Shown: one piece after another, positions 36,594 to 45,060 of the stretch
Numbering within the stretch: the first letter of the stretch is position 1
How the letters are laid out: each line of letters begins with the position of its first letter
Source: Reyranella sp.
GTDB lineage: Bacteria > Pseudomonadota > Alphaproteobacteria > Reyranellales > Reyranellaceae
Reading direction: 5' to 3'
NCBI GenBank assembly: GCA_029946105.1
Contig: JAQSDW010000023.1
Location: forward strand, 1 to 59,204
DNA: 59,204 nucleotides
The notes under the pieces: model-generated
Database searches by the model: none
What the model was told of the DNA's origin: nothing
What the model saw: only the letters and a program-made list of their open reading frames with translations
Made by a program: the position numbers and the translations under genes

Positions 36594-37301
36594 TCATCCC
36601 CCGAGCAAGACGCCCTTGGCCCGATTAATGCGGGCGGCCAGATCCGCGCTGCCGCCAACATCGGGATGCATGCGCTGGATCAGGCGCCGATGGGCAGCCT
36701 TGATGTCTTCCGCGGTAGCGCCTTCGGCCAACCCCAGAACCGCCAACGCTTCGTCGCGCGCCATATCCGTGCGCGATCCGGAGGGCGGCGACCGCTGCGC
36801 CTTGCGCCAGTCTCCGCCCAGCCGCCGGTCGAGGTAGGCTTCGAGGACCTTGTGCGAGTCCGGATCTGCGGCGCACTCGGCGTGCAGTCCCAGCAAATCG
36901 CCGTCGGCCAGTGAGTCCAGCGTGCGACCGGCAAATTGACCGTTCAGCACCGTACCCCCAACGTCGCCGGTGCTGTGGTCGATCCATGCCTGCAAATAGG
37001 CGGTACGCACTTCCGTCCGCTGCCCCGTCCCCGGAGCACTGAAGCCGCCGGAGGAGCGGCGGCGCACCGCTCGGGCGACCAGGGCCGCGATCACGACGCC
37101 GGCCAGTCCGGAGAGTTCGGGCAGCAGACTGGGCAGAAACCGCATGCCGAAGATCAGGAATCCACCGACACCGATCATGCCCATGACCACGAGAACCAGC
37201 CGCAACACGCGGGCGAGCGAGGAAGGATTTGCGCGCAGGAACCAGGCAATGCCGAAGGCGATGACGGCCAATACGATGAGCGCCAGGAAGATCGCCTGCA
37301 T
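36594..37301 (-). CDS. Membrane-anchored J-domain protein
   Basis: The 235-aa protein has two or three N-terminal membrane segments (AIFLALIVLAVIAFGIAWFL, then LVLVVMGMIGVGGFLIFGM and LSGLAGVVIAALVARAV) and a C-terminal J domain (about 180-235: DEALAVLGLAEGATAEDIKA..) with the HPD tripeptide in RMHPDVGGSADLA. The J domain at the C-terminus resembles mitochondrial Tim14/Pam18 and alphaproteobacterial relatives. It should stimulate DnaK at the inner membrane. It starts 3 nt after mltG on the same strand. Confidence 0.85.
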   Translation of the reverse strand: MQAIFLALIVLAVIAFGIAWFLRANPSSLARVLRLVLVVMGMIGVGGFLIFGMRFLPSLLPELSGLAGVVIAALVARAVRRRSSGGFSAPGTGQRTEVRTAYLQAWIDHSTGDVGGTVLNGQFAGRTLDSLADGDLLGLHAECAADPDSHKVLEAYLDRRLGGDWRKAQRSPPSGSRTDMARDEALAVLGLAEGATAEDIKAAHRRLIQRMHPDVGGSADLAARINRAKGVLLGG

Positions 37302-37304
37302 GGC

Positions 37305-38366
37305 TCACTGCCGAGAGGGAACCGACGACGGCGCGGTGGGCGCAGCCGGCGACGCCGGCTGCCCTGGCGTGGGTAACTGCGGCTGCTCCAGGCGCTCGCG
37401 CTGTATTTCACGCCAGCGCGCGACGTTGCGGTTGTGCTCGGGCAGCGTGAGCGCGAAGGCGTGGCCGCCCGCGCCGTCGGCGACGAAGTAGATCGAGCGA
37501 TCGCGTGCCGGATTGGTTGCCGCCACGATCGAGGCACGACCCGGATTGCAAATCGGCCCTGGCGGCAGGCCGGTCACCATGTAGGTATTGTACGGCGAGG
37601 TCGACTGCAGATCGGCGCGCGTGAGCTCGCGACTGAACGGCGTCTTGCCGCCGGTCAGGCCATATATCGTGGTCGGATCGCTTTCGAGCTTCATCCGGCG
37701 CCGCAGCCGGTTGATGTATACGGCCGCCACCCGGGCGCGCTCGGCCGGGAGCGCGGTTTCCTTCTCGACGATCGAGGCCAGCACCAGGGCGTCGCGCCGG
37801 TTCGCCAGCGGCAGGCCGGGCGCACGCTTGCGCCAGGCGCCATCGAGTGTTTTCTCCATCGCCTCCTTCATGCGCGAAAGCAAGCCATCGCGCGTGTCGT
37901 CGCGCGAGTAGAAGTAAGTCTCCGGCAGCAGGTCGCCTTCCTTGACGTCGAGCGTGATCTCCCCATTCAGCGCCTCGGTCTTGCGGACCAGTTCGAGGAC
38001 CTCCGCCGTCGTCATGCCCTCGGGCACGGTCAGGCGGCGCTGCACGACCTTGCCGGACTGCAGAATGTCGACCAGGGCCTCCATGGAGGTACGTGCCGGG
38101 ATCTCATATTCGCCCGCCTTGATCGGCTTCGGCGCGGGATCGATCATCAGCGCGATGCGAAACAGCCGCGTGTGGGTGATGACCCCTTCTTCCTGCAGCA
38201 CCTTCGCCATCGTGACGGGGCCGGCGCCGCGCGGGATCACCACGGTCTTCGTCGCCTGGAGCGGCCCTTCGGCGATGAGCAGTACATGGCCGACGTACAC
38301 CGCGCCACCCATCAGCGTCGCGAACAGGGCGATGAAGAAGAGAACCCAACGGAAGTAGCTGAGCAC
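37305..38366 (-). CDS. mltG: Endolytic murein transglycosylase MltG
   Basis: The 353-aa protein has one N-terminal transmembrane helix (YFRWVLFFIALFATLMGGAV) and the YceG/MltG catalytic domain with the active-site glutamate in ASIVEKETALPAERARVAAV, plus SPYNTYMVTGLPPGPICNPG near the C-terminus. It cuts nascent glycan strands and limits their length. The start is GTG 38366, supported by a GGAGG ribosome site 7 nt upstream. fabF ends 16 nt upstream, the usual fabF-mltG pairing. Confidence 0.95.
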   Translation of the reverse strand: MLSYFRWVLFFIALFATLMGGAVYVGHVLLIAEGPLQATKTVVIPRGAGPVTMAKVLQEEGVITHTRLFRIALMIDPAPKPIKAGEYEIPARTSMEALVDILQSGKVVQRRLTVPEGMTTAEVLELVRKTEALNGEITLDVKEGDLLPETYFYSRDDTRDGLLSRMKEAMEKTLDGAWRKRAPGLPLANRRDALVLASIVEKETALPAERARVAAVYINRLRRRMKLESDPTTIYGLTGGKTPFSRELTRADLQSTSPYNTYMVTGLPPGPICNPGRASIVAATNPARDRSIYFVADGAGGHAFALTLPEHNRNVARWREIQRERLEQPQLPTPGQPASPAAPTAPSSVPSRQ

Positions 38367-38382
38367 CCTCAGCCTCCGGTGA

Positions 38383-39639
38383 TCAAACGGGGCCGAAGAT
38401 CAACGACGCGTTGGTGCCGCCGAAACCGAACGAGTTGCTGAGTGAATAGCGGACCTTGCGCTGCTTGGCTTGCTTCGGCACCAGATCGATATCGCAGCCC
38501 TCGTCCGGCTCGTCGAGATTGAGCGTCGGCGGAACAACCTGATCGTTGATCGACTTGATTGCGTAGATCGCCTCGATCGCGCCGGCCGCGCCCAGCAGGT
38601 GGCCGGTCGCCGACTTGGTCGACGACATGGAAAGCTTGTAGGCGTCCTCGCCGAAGGCGCGCTTCACCGCACCGAGCTCGATCACGTCGGCCATGGTCGA
38701 GGTACCGTGGGCGTTCACGTAGTCGATCTGGTCGGTATTGAGCTGGCCGCGCTTCAGCGCTGCCCGTATGGCGCGAAACGCGCCGTCGCCATCCTCCGAC
38801 GGCGCCGTGATGTGGTAGGCGTCGCCGGAAAGGCCGTAGCCAATGATTTCGCCGTAGATCTTGGCGCCGCGCTTCTTGGCGTGCTCGTATTCCTCGAGCA
38901 CCACGCAGCCCGCGCCCTCGCCCATCACGAAACCATCGCGCCGCCTGTCCCACGGCCGCGACGCCTCGGTCGGCGTGTCATTGAAGTCGGTCGACAGCGC
39001 CTTGCAGGCGTTGAAGCCGGCGATGCCGATGCGGCAGATCGCGGCCTCCGCTCCTCCGGCCACCATGACATCGGCATCCTCGAGCTGGATGAGCCGTGCC
39101 GCATCGCCCAGGGCGTGCGCGCCAGTGGCGCAGGCGGTGACGACGGAATGGTTCGGACCCTTGAAGCCATACTTGATCGAGACCTGACCCGAAACGAGGT
39201 TGATCAGGGCCGACGGAATGAAGAACGGGCTGACGCGCCGCGGCCCCCGCTCCTTCAGTATCAGCGATGTCTCGTAGATGGTCTGGAGGCCGCCGATGCC
39301 GGAGCCGATCATCACGCCGGTCCGGGCGAGCCCCTCTTCGTCCTGCGGCTTCCAGCCCGAATCCTCGACCGCCTGTTCGGCGGCCGCCAGGCCGAAGACG
39401 ATGAACTTATCGAGTTTGCGCTGGTCCTTCGGCGCGATGTAGGCGTCGATGTTGAAGTGCCCGTTCGCCTTGTCGCCCTTGGGCACTTCACCCGCGATCT
39501 TGGTGGCAAGATCCGACGTATCGAACGCCTGGATCGAACGGATTCCCGACTCGGCCGCAAGCAGCCGACGCCAGTTGGTATCGACGCCGTCACCCAGCGG
39601 CGTCACCATGCCCATGCCCGTAACGACAACTCGCCTCAT
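38383..39639 (-). CDS. fabF: Beta-ketoacyl-ACP synthase II
   Basis: The 418-aa condensing enzyme has the Cys-His-His triad: Cys in VVTACATGAHALG, His in NAHGTSTMADVIE and His in SATGHLLGAAG, and the C-terminal GFGGTNASLIF. It elongates acyl-ACP in fatty acid synthesis. ATG 39639 (MRRVVVTGMGMVTPLG) is the family start; an upstream extension is rejected. It follows acpP by 34 nt. Confidence 0.97.
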   Translation of the reverse strand: MRRVVVTGMGMVTPLGDGVDTNWRRLLAAESGIRSIQAFDTSDLATKIAGEVPKGDKANGHFNIDAYIAPKDQRKLDKFIVFGLAAAEQAVEDSGWKPQDEEGLARTGVMIGSGIGGLQTIYETSLILKERGPRRVSPFFIPSALINLVSGQVSIKYGFKGPNHSVVTACATGAHALGDAARLIQLEDADVMVAGGAEAAICRIGIAGFNACKALSTDFNDTPTEASRPWDRRRDGFVMGEGAGCVVLEEYEHAKKRGAKIYGEIIGYGLSGDAYHITAPSEDGDGAFRAIRAALKRGQLNTDQIDYVNAHGTSTMADVIELGAVKRAFGEDAYKLSMSSTKSATGHLLGAAGAIEAIYAIKSINDQVVPPTLNLDEPDEGCDIDLVPKQAKQRKVRYSLSNSFGFGGTNASLIFGPV

Positions 39640-39673
39640 CGTTCGCCCTTCCTGCTTCAGGAACCGGCGAAGA

Positions 39674-39913
39674 TCAGGACTTCGCGTTGCTCGTGATGAA
39701 ACCGATCGCGTCGCCGACCGTCTGAATCTTCTCAGCCGCATCGTCGGGAATCTCGATGGCGAATTCTTCCTCGAACGCCATTACCAGTTCTACGGTGTCG
39801 AGGCTGTCGGCGCCCAGATCGTCGATGAACTTCGCATCTTCCTTCACCTGCGCCGCTTCCACGCCGAGATGCTCCACTACGATCTTCTTAACCCGCTCGG
39901 CAATGTCACTCAT
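39674..39913 (-). CDS. acpP: Acyl carrier protein
   Basis: The 79-aa acidic protein carries the phosphopantetheine site DSL (Asp36-Ser37-Leu38) in [17 protein letters not shown]. It shuttles acyl intermediates of fatty acid synthesis. It sits between fabG (133 nt upstream) and fabF (34 nt downstream); the longer gap before it may hold its own promoter, but I could not define one. Confidence 0.98.
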   Translation of the reverse strand: MSDIAERVKKIVVEHLGVEAAQVKEDAKFIDDLGADSLDTVELVMAFEEEFAIEIPDDAAEKIQTVGDAIGFITSNAKS

Positions 39914-40046
39914 CTCTTGTCCTTCCCGTGTATTCCAAATCCGATTCGCCGAAGGGGTTGGCGATTTCCGGCGTTCCTAACATAGCTCCCCGGCCATTGG
40001 CTAGGGTCGAAAAGCCCACAGAATCAGGCACTTGTAGCCCGTCCCC

Positions 40047-40784
40047 TCAAATCATCGCCATACCGCCATTGATGTGCAGCGTCTGGCCGGTGACGTAGGC
40101 TGCCTCTTCGCTGGCCAGATAAACCACGCCGGCCGCGATCTCGTCGGGTGTCCCCAGCCGGTCGGCGGGCACACGGGCGAGGATGCCCTTCTTCTGTTCG
40201 TCGGTTAGTCCGTCGGTCATTGGCGTCGCGATGAAACCTGGCGCCACGCAATTGACCGTGATGCCGCGCGACGCCAGTTCTTGGGCCAGCGACTTCGACA
40301 TGCCGATGAGGCCGGCCTTGGCCGCGGCATAGTTGGCCTGGCCGGCATTGCCGGTCACGCCGACGACCGATGTGATGCTGACGACCCGGCCGAAGCGCCG
40401 CTTCATCATCCCGCGCATGACGGCGCGCGTGAGGCGGAAGGTGCCGGTGAGGTTGACCTGGAGCACCTTCTCCCACTCCTCGTCCTTCATCCGCATCGAA
40501 ATATTGTCGCGCGTGATGCCGGCGTTGTTCACCAGGATGTCGAGCTTACCCATCGCCGCTTCGGCTTCCTTGGCGAGGCGGTCTATGTCGGCCGCATCGT
40601 CCATCTGGGCGGCCACGACATGCGTCCTTTCGCCCAGCGACGCCTTGAGCTGCTCCAGTGCTTCGGCGCGCGTCCCCGAGAGCGTGACCGTAGCGCCCTG
40701 CCGATGCAACGCGCGGGCGATCGCACCGCCAATGCCGCCCGAGGCGCCGGTGACGAGGGCCGTCTTGCCATTCAGATCGAACAT
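40047..40784 (-). CDS. fabG: 3-oxoacyl-ACP reductase
   Basis: The 245-aa short-chain dehydrogenase has the NADPH loop TGASGGIGGAIA, the NNAG motif, and the catalytic Ser-Tyr-Lys set in ITSVVGVTGNAGQANYAAAK. It reduces 3-oxoacyl-ACP in each elongation round. ATG 40784 is used; a GTG one codon earlier is possible. fabD ends 12 nt upstream. Confidence 0.96.
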   Translation of the reverse strand: MFDLNGKTALVTGASGGIGGAIARALHRQGATVTLSGTRAEALEQLKASLGERTHVVAAQMDDAADIDRLAKEAEAAMGKLDILVNNAGITRDNISMRMKDEEWEKVLQVNLTGTFRLTRAVMRGMMKRRFGRVVSITSVVGVTGNAGQANYAAAKAGLIGMSKSLAQELASRGITVNCVAPGFIATPMTDGLTDEQKKGILARVPADRLGTPDEIAAGVVYLASEEAAYVTGQTLHINGGMAMI

Positions 40785-40796
40785 CACCGCTCTCCC

Positions 40797-41738
40797 TCAG
40801 ACGGTCTTCAGAAAGGCTTCGATGTCGTTCGGGCCGTTCAGGGCCATTCCCGTCATGTCCTTGTCTATACGCTTCACGAGTCCGGACAGGACTTTCCCCG
40901 TGCCGCATTCGACCAGCGCTTCGACGCCCTTCGATTTCATGTACTGCACACTCTCGCGCCAGCGCACGAGGCCGGTCACCTGTTCGACCAGGCGCTGCTT
41001 GATGGCCACCGGATCGCTGATCTCGGAGGCCAGCACGTTGGCGACCAAGGGCACCCGCGGTGGCATCAACGTCACCTCCTCGAGTGCCGCCTTCATCGCA
41101 TCGGCCGCCGGCTGCATCAGCGAGCAGTGGAACGGCGCGCTCACCGGCAGCAGCATGCCGCGCTTGCATCCCCGGGCCTTGGCCGCTTCGATTGCCCGCT
41201 CGACGGCATCCTTGTGGCCGCTGACGACGACCTGCCCACCACCATTGTCGTTGGCCACTGCGACTACTTCGCCTTGCGCGGCCTCGACGCAGGCAGCCAT
41301 CGCCGGCTCAAGCTCGATGCCGAGGAGGGCCGCCATCGCACCCACGCCGACCGGGACGGCTTTCTGCATCGATTGTCCGCGCAGCTTCAAAAGGCGCGCG
41401 GAGTCTGCGACTTTCAGCGACCCGGCCGCGGCCAGAGCGGAGTATTCGCCGAGGGAATGGCCGGCAACATGGGATGCCATCGCCGGCAGCGGCTTGCCGC
41501 CGTCCTTCTCCAGGATACGAACTACGGCCAGACTGACGGCCATCAGGGCTGGCTGAGCGTTTTCGGTCAGGACCAGCTCGCTTTCCGGCCCTTCCCGCAT
41601 CAGCTTGGACAGATTCTGTTTCAGCGCCTCGTCGACTTCACCGAAGACGTCCCGGGCGGTCGCGAAGGCCGCCGCCAGGTCGGCGCCCATGCCAACCGCC
41701 TGCGATCCCTGGCCCGGAAAGACGAAAGCCCGACTCAT
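40797..41738 (-). CDS. fabD: Malonyl-CoA:ACP transacylase
   Basis: The 313-aa enzyme loads malonate onto ACP. It has the FPGQGSQAVGMG N-terminus, the nucleophile elbow GHSLGEYSALAAAG (Ser near 92), and the VSAPFHCSLM catalytic His block. It is the first gene of fabD-fabG-acpP-fabF-mltG on the minus strand, with a good promoter 36-63 nt upstream of its start. Confidence 0.97.
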   Translation of the reverse strand: MSRAFVFPGQGSQAVGMGADLAAAFATARDVFGEVDEALKQNLSKLMREGPESELVLTENAQPALMAVSLAVVRILEKDGGKPLPAMASHVAGHSLGEYSALAAAGSLKVADSARLLKLRGQSMQKAVPVGVGAMAALLGIELEPAMAACVEAAQGEVVAVANDNGGGQVVVSGHKDAVERAIEAAKARGCKRGMLLPVSAPFHCSLMQPAADAMKAALEEVTLMPPRVPLVANVLASEISDPVAIKQRLVEQVTGLVRWRESVQYMKSKGVEALVECGTGKVLSGLVKRIDKDMTGMALNGPNDIEAFLKTV

Positions 41739-41773
41739 GCGCGTTTTCCCCTGATTTGATGCGAATTGGCGCA

Positions 41774-41801
41774 GTCATACCGGGGTACTGGATGCAGTCA
41801 A
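41774..41801 (-). promoter_or_regulatory. Promoter of the fabD operon
   Basis: On the minus strand TTGACT (41801-41796) and TATGAC (41779-41774) are separated by 16 bp. The predicted start near 41767 leaves a leader of about 28 nt before fabD. It is back-to-back with the rpsF promoter, the -35 elements being 17 bp apart. Confidence 0.65.
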
Positions 41802-41818
41802 GCCGCACGCGGAACAGC

Positions 41819-41846
41819 TTGATTTCGGGCTGCGGGCCTGTATAAC
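41819..41846 (+). promoter_or_regulatory. Promoter of rpsF-rpsR-rplI
   Basis: TTGATT (41819-41824) and TATAAC (41841-41846) are separated by 16 bp. The leader to rpsF would be about 120 nt, long enough for the hairpin described at 41885-41914. Confidence 0.6.
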
Positions 41847-41884
41847 CCGCCCTCTTCGGGGCCTAAATCGGCCTCGATCTCCTT

Positions 41885-41914
41885 GCCGTCCCGTGCATTC
41901 CGCGAAGGGACGGC
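41885..41914 (+). promoter_or_regulatory. rpsF leader hairpin
   Basis: GCCGTCCC (41885-41892) pairs perfectly with GGGACGGC (41907-41914) around a 14-nt loop. It lies in the untranslated leader of the S6-S18-L9 operon. S6:S18 autoregulation through a leader RNA is known in other bacteria; whether this hairpin serves it is an inference. No T-run follows, so it is not a terminator. Confidence 0.5.
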
Positions 41915-41973
41915 TAGATCCGGCCGGTTCGATGAACTCCGGGTCACCAACAGCCATAAGGAGCCAAATCTAC

Positions 41974-42429
41974 ATGGCACTCTACGAAAACGTCTTCATT
42001 GCGCGTCAGGATGTCCCGCAGACGCAGGTGGAGGCACTGACCACCCAGTTCGCCGACATCGTTACCGGTCTGGGCGGCACCGTCTCCAAAAAGGAGTACT
42101 GGGGCCTCCGTTCTCTCACCTACCGCATCAAGAAGAACCGCAAGGGTCACTACACCCTGCTCAACATCGACGCTCCCTCCGCTGCGGTGAAGGAGATGGA
42201 ACGCACGATGTCGATCAACGAAGACATCATCCGCTTCCTGACCGTGCGCGTCGACGCGCTCGAGGAAGCCCCGTCGGCGATCATGGTGCGCAGCGCCGAG
42301 AAGTCCGATCGTCCGGGTGGTGATCGCGGCGACCGCTGGGGCGATCGTCCACCCCGTCGTGAACGTCCCCGCTTCGGCGAAGAGGGTGGCGCGCCAGCCG
42401 CACCCATCAGCACGGGAGAAGAAGAATGA
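41974..42429 (+). CDS. rpsF: 30S ribosomal protein S6
   Basis: The 151-aa protein begins [20 protein letters not shown] and contains [20 protein letters not shown], typical S6. It binds S18 in the 30S platform. A C-terminal extension rich in Arg, Asp and Gly (about 112-151) makes it longer than E. coli S6 and is usual in alphaproteobacteria. ATG 41974 follows AAGGAG. Its stop overlaps the rpsR start by 4 nt (ATGA). Confidence 0.97.
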   Translation: MALYENVFIARQDVPQTQVEALTTQFADIVTGLGGTVSKKEYWGLRSLTYRIKKNRKGHYTLLNIDAPSAAVKEMERTMSINEDIIRFLTVRVDALEEAPSAIMVRSAEKSDRPGGDRGDRWGDRPPRRERPRFGEEGGAPAAPISTGEEE

Positions 42430-42659
42430 GCGCCCAACGTCGCCCCTTCACGCGCCGCCGCAAGAGCTGCCCGTTCTCCGGCGCCAATGCGCCTGTGATC
42501 GACTACAAGGACGTGCGCCTTCTGCAGCGTTTCGTCTCCGAGCGCGGCAAGATCGTACCGAGCCGCATCTCGGCGGTGTCGTCGAAGAAGCAGCGCGAAC
42601 TCGCCCAGGCGATCAAGCGCGCGCGTTTCCTGGCGCTCCTGCCCTACCTCATCGCCTAG
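42426..42659 (+). CDS. rpsR: 30S ribosomal protein S18
   Basis: The 77-aa basic protein has the S18 core [40 protein letters not shown] and [12 protein letters not shown]. It pairs with S6. The start overlaps the rpsF stop by 4 nt, ensuring matched synthesis; rplI follows after 15 nt. Confidence 0.98.
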   Translation: MSAQRRPFTRRRKSCPFSGANAPVIDYKDVRLLQRFVSERGKIVPSRISAVSSKKQRELAQAIKRARFLALLPYLIA

Positions 42660-42674
42660 CCGGGAGACCGAATC

Positions 42675-43313
42675 ATGCCGATGAACGTCATCCTGCTGGA
42701 GCGTGTGCCGAAGCTCGGTCAGATGGGCGATGTTGTGAAGGTGAAGCCCGGCTTCGCCCGCAACTTCCTCCTGCCGCAGAAGAAGGCCCTACGCGCCACC
42801 AAGGACAACATCACCTACTTCGAATCGCAGCGTAAGACGCTCGAGGCCCAGAACCTCGAGCGGCGTGGAGAAGCCGAAGCGGTCGGCACCAAGATGAGCG
42901 ACCTCAAGGTCATCATCATCCGCCAGGCGTCTGAAGCCCTGCAACTCTACGGTTCGGTGACCTCGCGCGACATCGCCGACGGCGCGGTCGCCGCCGGCGT
43001 CAAGATCGAGCGCAGCCAAGTCGAACTGGACAAGCCGATCAAGAGCCTGGGAGCCCACAAGATCAAGGTCCACCTCCATCCGGAGGTCACGATCGAGATC
43101 ACTGCCGTGGTCGCACGTTCGCCCGACGAGGCCGAGTTCCTCGCCAAGGGTGGTGCACTGGTGGCCGAGAACGAGCGCGCAGCGCTCGAGGCAGCGGATG
43201 CCGCTAAGCGTGCCGCCGAACAGGCCGCCGCATTGTTCGAAGCCAAGCCTGCCGAGGACGAGACTGCCGAGGCTCCGGCCGAAGCCGAGGAAGTGCCGGC
43301 CGAAACGAAGTAA
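42675..43313 (+). CDS. rplI: 50S ribosomal protein L9
   Basis: The 212-aa protein starts MPMNVILLERVPKLGQMGDV and has VKPGFARNFLLPQKKALRAT, the 23S rRNA-binding N-domain. The C-domain ends near residue 160, followed by an Ala/Glu-rich tail (about 160-212) absent from the 149-aa E. coli L9; such tails are common in alphaproteobacteria. It ends the operon before a long hairpin at 43347-43379. Confidence 0.97.
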   Translation: MPMNVILLERVPKLGQMGDVVKVKPGFARNFLLPQKKALRATKDNITYFESQRKTLEAQNLERRGEAEAVGTKMSDLKVIIIRQASEALQLYGSVTSRDIADGAVAAGVKIERSQVELDKPIKSLGAHKIKVHLHPEVTIEITAVVARSPDEAEFLAKGGALVAENERAALEAADAAKRAAEQAAALFEAKPAEDETAEAPAEAEEVPAETK

Positions 43314-43346
43314 CGCGCGTGCCGCAGGGCACCGTGTCTGCCATCG

Positions 43347-43380
43347 AACGCATGCCATCGCCCCGCGATGGCATGCGTTT
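43347..43380 (+). terminator. Terminator hairpin after rplI
   Basis: A perfect 15-bp inverted repeat (43347-43361 with 43365-43379, starting AACGCATGCC) closes on a 3-nt CCC loop and runs into TTTTC. The T-tract is short, so termination may be partial. It separates the ribosomal operon from the iron permease gene. Confidence 0.75.
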
Positions 43381-43410
43381 TCTATTGGACCGACCGCTCA
43401 GGATCCACCC

Positions 43411-45060
43411 GTGATCTGGCGGCTAGGTGCACTGGCGATCGCCGCTCTGGTCGGGCTGCCTCTACTCGGCATCGCGTCGAGCCTCCTGTCGTGGCAGGGC
43501 GACCTGTGGCGGCATATCGCCGAGACGCAACTCTCCGACATCGTCACCAACACTGCCGTCCTGCTGGTCGGCGTCGGTCTCGGCACGACGGTGGTCGGCA
43601 CCGGCACCGCCTGGCTGGTCACCATGTGCCGCTTTCCCGGCAGCCGGACATTGCAGTGGGCGTTGCTGCTGCCACTCGTCCTTCCGACCTACATCATCGG
43701 CTATGCCTATGCCGATCTTCTGGCCTTCGCGGGCCCGCTGCAGGCGGCGCTCAGAGCGGCAACCGGCTGGGGTCGCGACGACTACTGGTTCCCCGATCTC
43801 GGCTCGGCCGGCGGCGTAGCGCTCCTGTTCACGCTCGTCCTCTATCCCTACGTCTACCTGTCGGCGCGCGCGGCATTCCTGGTGCAGTCTCAGCCGCTGC
43901 TCGAGGCCAGCCGCATCCTGGGACATGGCCCGTGGCGGACCTTTTGGCGCGTCGCCCTGCCGCTGGCACGTCCTGCCATCGCCGCCGGCGTGATATTGGC
44001 GCTCCTGGAAACCTTGGCCGATTTCGGCACCGTGCAATATTACGGTGTCCACACCTTCACGACGGCGATCTACCGGACCTGGTACGGGCTGGGTAACCGC
44101 GAGGGCGCGGCGCAGATCTCACTGATCCTGATTTCCATTGCGGTCCTGCTGATCCTGGTTGAACGCCAGTCGCGCGGCCGGGCCCGCTTCCACGTCGCTT
44201 CGGGACTGTGCCACCATGCCGAGCCCGTCGTCCTTGGAACGTGGCGGGCGGCTGCGGCCATCCTGGCCTGTACACTGCCCGTCCTGATGGGCTTCATCCT
44301 GCCAACGCTCCATCTCGCGCAGCTTGCCCTAACCTCCGGCGTGGCGCTCGGCGATCGGCGTTTTCTGGGCGATGCCACCAACAGCCTCTTGCTGGCGACG
44401 ATCGCGGCACTGTCCATCGTGACCCTGGCGCTGTTCCTGAGCTATGCCGGCCGCCTCGTCCGCCGACGCTCACTCAACCGCGTGATCGAATTCGCCTCGC
44501 TGGGCTACGCCATTCCCGGCGCCGTGATCGCGGTCGGTGTCCTGCTGCCACTGACCGTGGCCGACCACGGCATCAACCGGCTGACGCAAAACATCCTCGG
44601 CCTGCAAAGCGGCCTGCTGCTGAGCGGCACGGCCTTCGCACTCCTGGTGGCCTATGTCGTACGCTTTCTGGCGGTCGGCATGGCCAATATCGCGCCGGGC
44701 CTTGCCGCCATCGATCCGGCGATGGACGCGAGCGCACGTATTCTAGGGGCCCGGCCGCGCCAGGTGCTGCGCTACATCCATCTACCGATGCTACGCGGGC
44801 CGGCACTGACCGCAGGCGTCATCGCGTTCGTCGAGGTGCTGAAGGAGCTGCCGGCCACGCTGCTGATCCGACCCTTCAATTTCGACACGCTGGCGGTCGG
44901 CGTCTACAGGTTCGCGTCCGACGAGCGCCTTGCCCAGGCGGCCGTGGGCGCCATCGTGATCGTGGCCGTCTCGCTGGTACCAGTTATCCTGCTCAGCCGC
45001 GCGATTGCGGCGCCACCACCGTTATCGGGCCAGCCTACTTCCAGCCCGCCCGGTCCATGA
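43411..45060 (+). CDS. Ferric iron ABC transporter permease (FbpB-like)
   Basis: The 549-aa inner-membrane protein has two fused permease halves of about six helices each. Each half carries an EAA-type loop that docks the ATPase: EASRILGHGPWRTFWRVALP and DASARILGARPRQVLRYIHL. This fused form is typical of FbpB/SfuB/FutB. The GTG at 43411 is chosen from an AGGA site 7 nt upstream and because it starts just before the first helix; longer frames run back into rplI. The binding-protein gene is convergent with a 26-nt 3' overlap. No ATPase gene is present in the window. Confidence 0.88.
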   Translation: MIWRLGALAIAALVGLPLLGIASSLLSWQGDLWRHIAETQLSDIVTNTAVLLVGVGLGTTVVGTGTAWLVTMCRFPGSRTLQWALLLPLVLPTYIIGYAYADLLAFAGPLQAALRAATGWGRDDYWFPDLGSAGGVALLFTLVLYPYVYLSARAAFLVQSQPLLEASRILGHGPWRTFWRVALPLARPAIAAGVILALLETLADFGTVQYYGVHTFTTAIYRTWYGLGNREGAAQISLILISIAVLLILVERQSRGRARFHVASGLCHHAEPVVLGTWRAAAAILACTLPVLMGFILPTLHLAQLALTSGVALGDRRFLGDATNSLLLATIAALSIVTLALFLSYAGRLVRRRSLNRVIEFASLGYAIPGAVIAVGVLLPLTVADHGINRLTQNILGLQSGLLLSGTAFALLVAYVVRFLAVGMANIAPGLAAIDPAMDASARILGARPRQVLRYIHLPMLRGPALTAGVIAFVEVLKELPATLLIRPFNFDTLAVGVYRFASDERLAQAAVGAIVIVAVSLVPVILLSRAIAAPPPLSGQPTSSPPGP

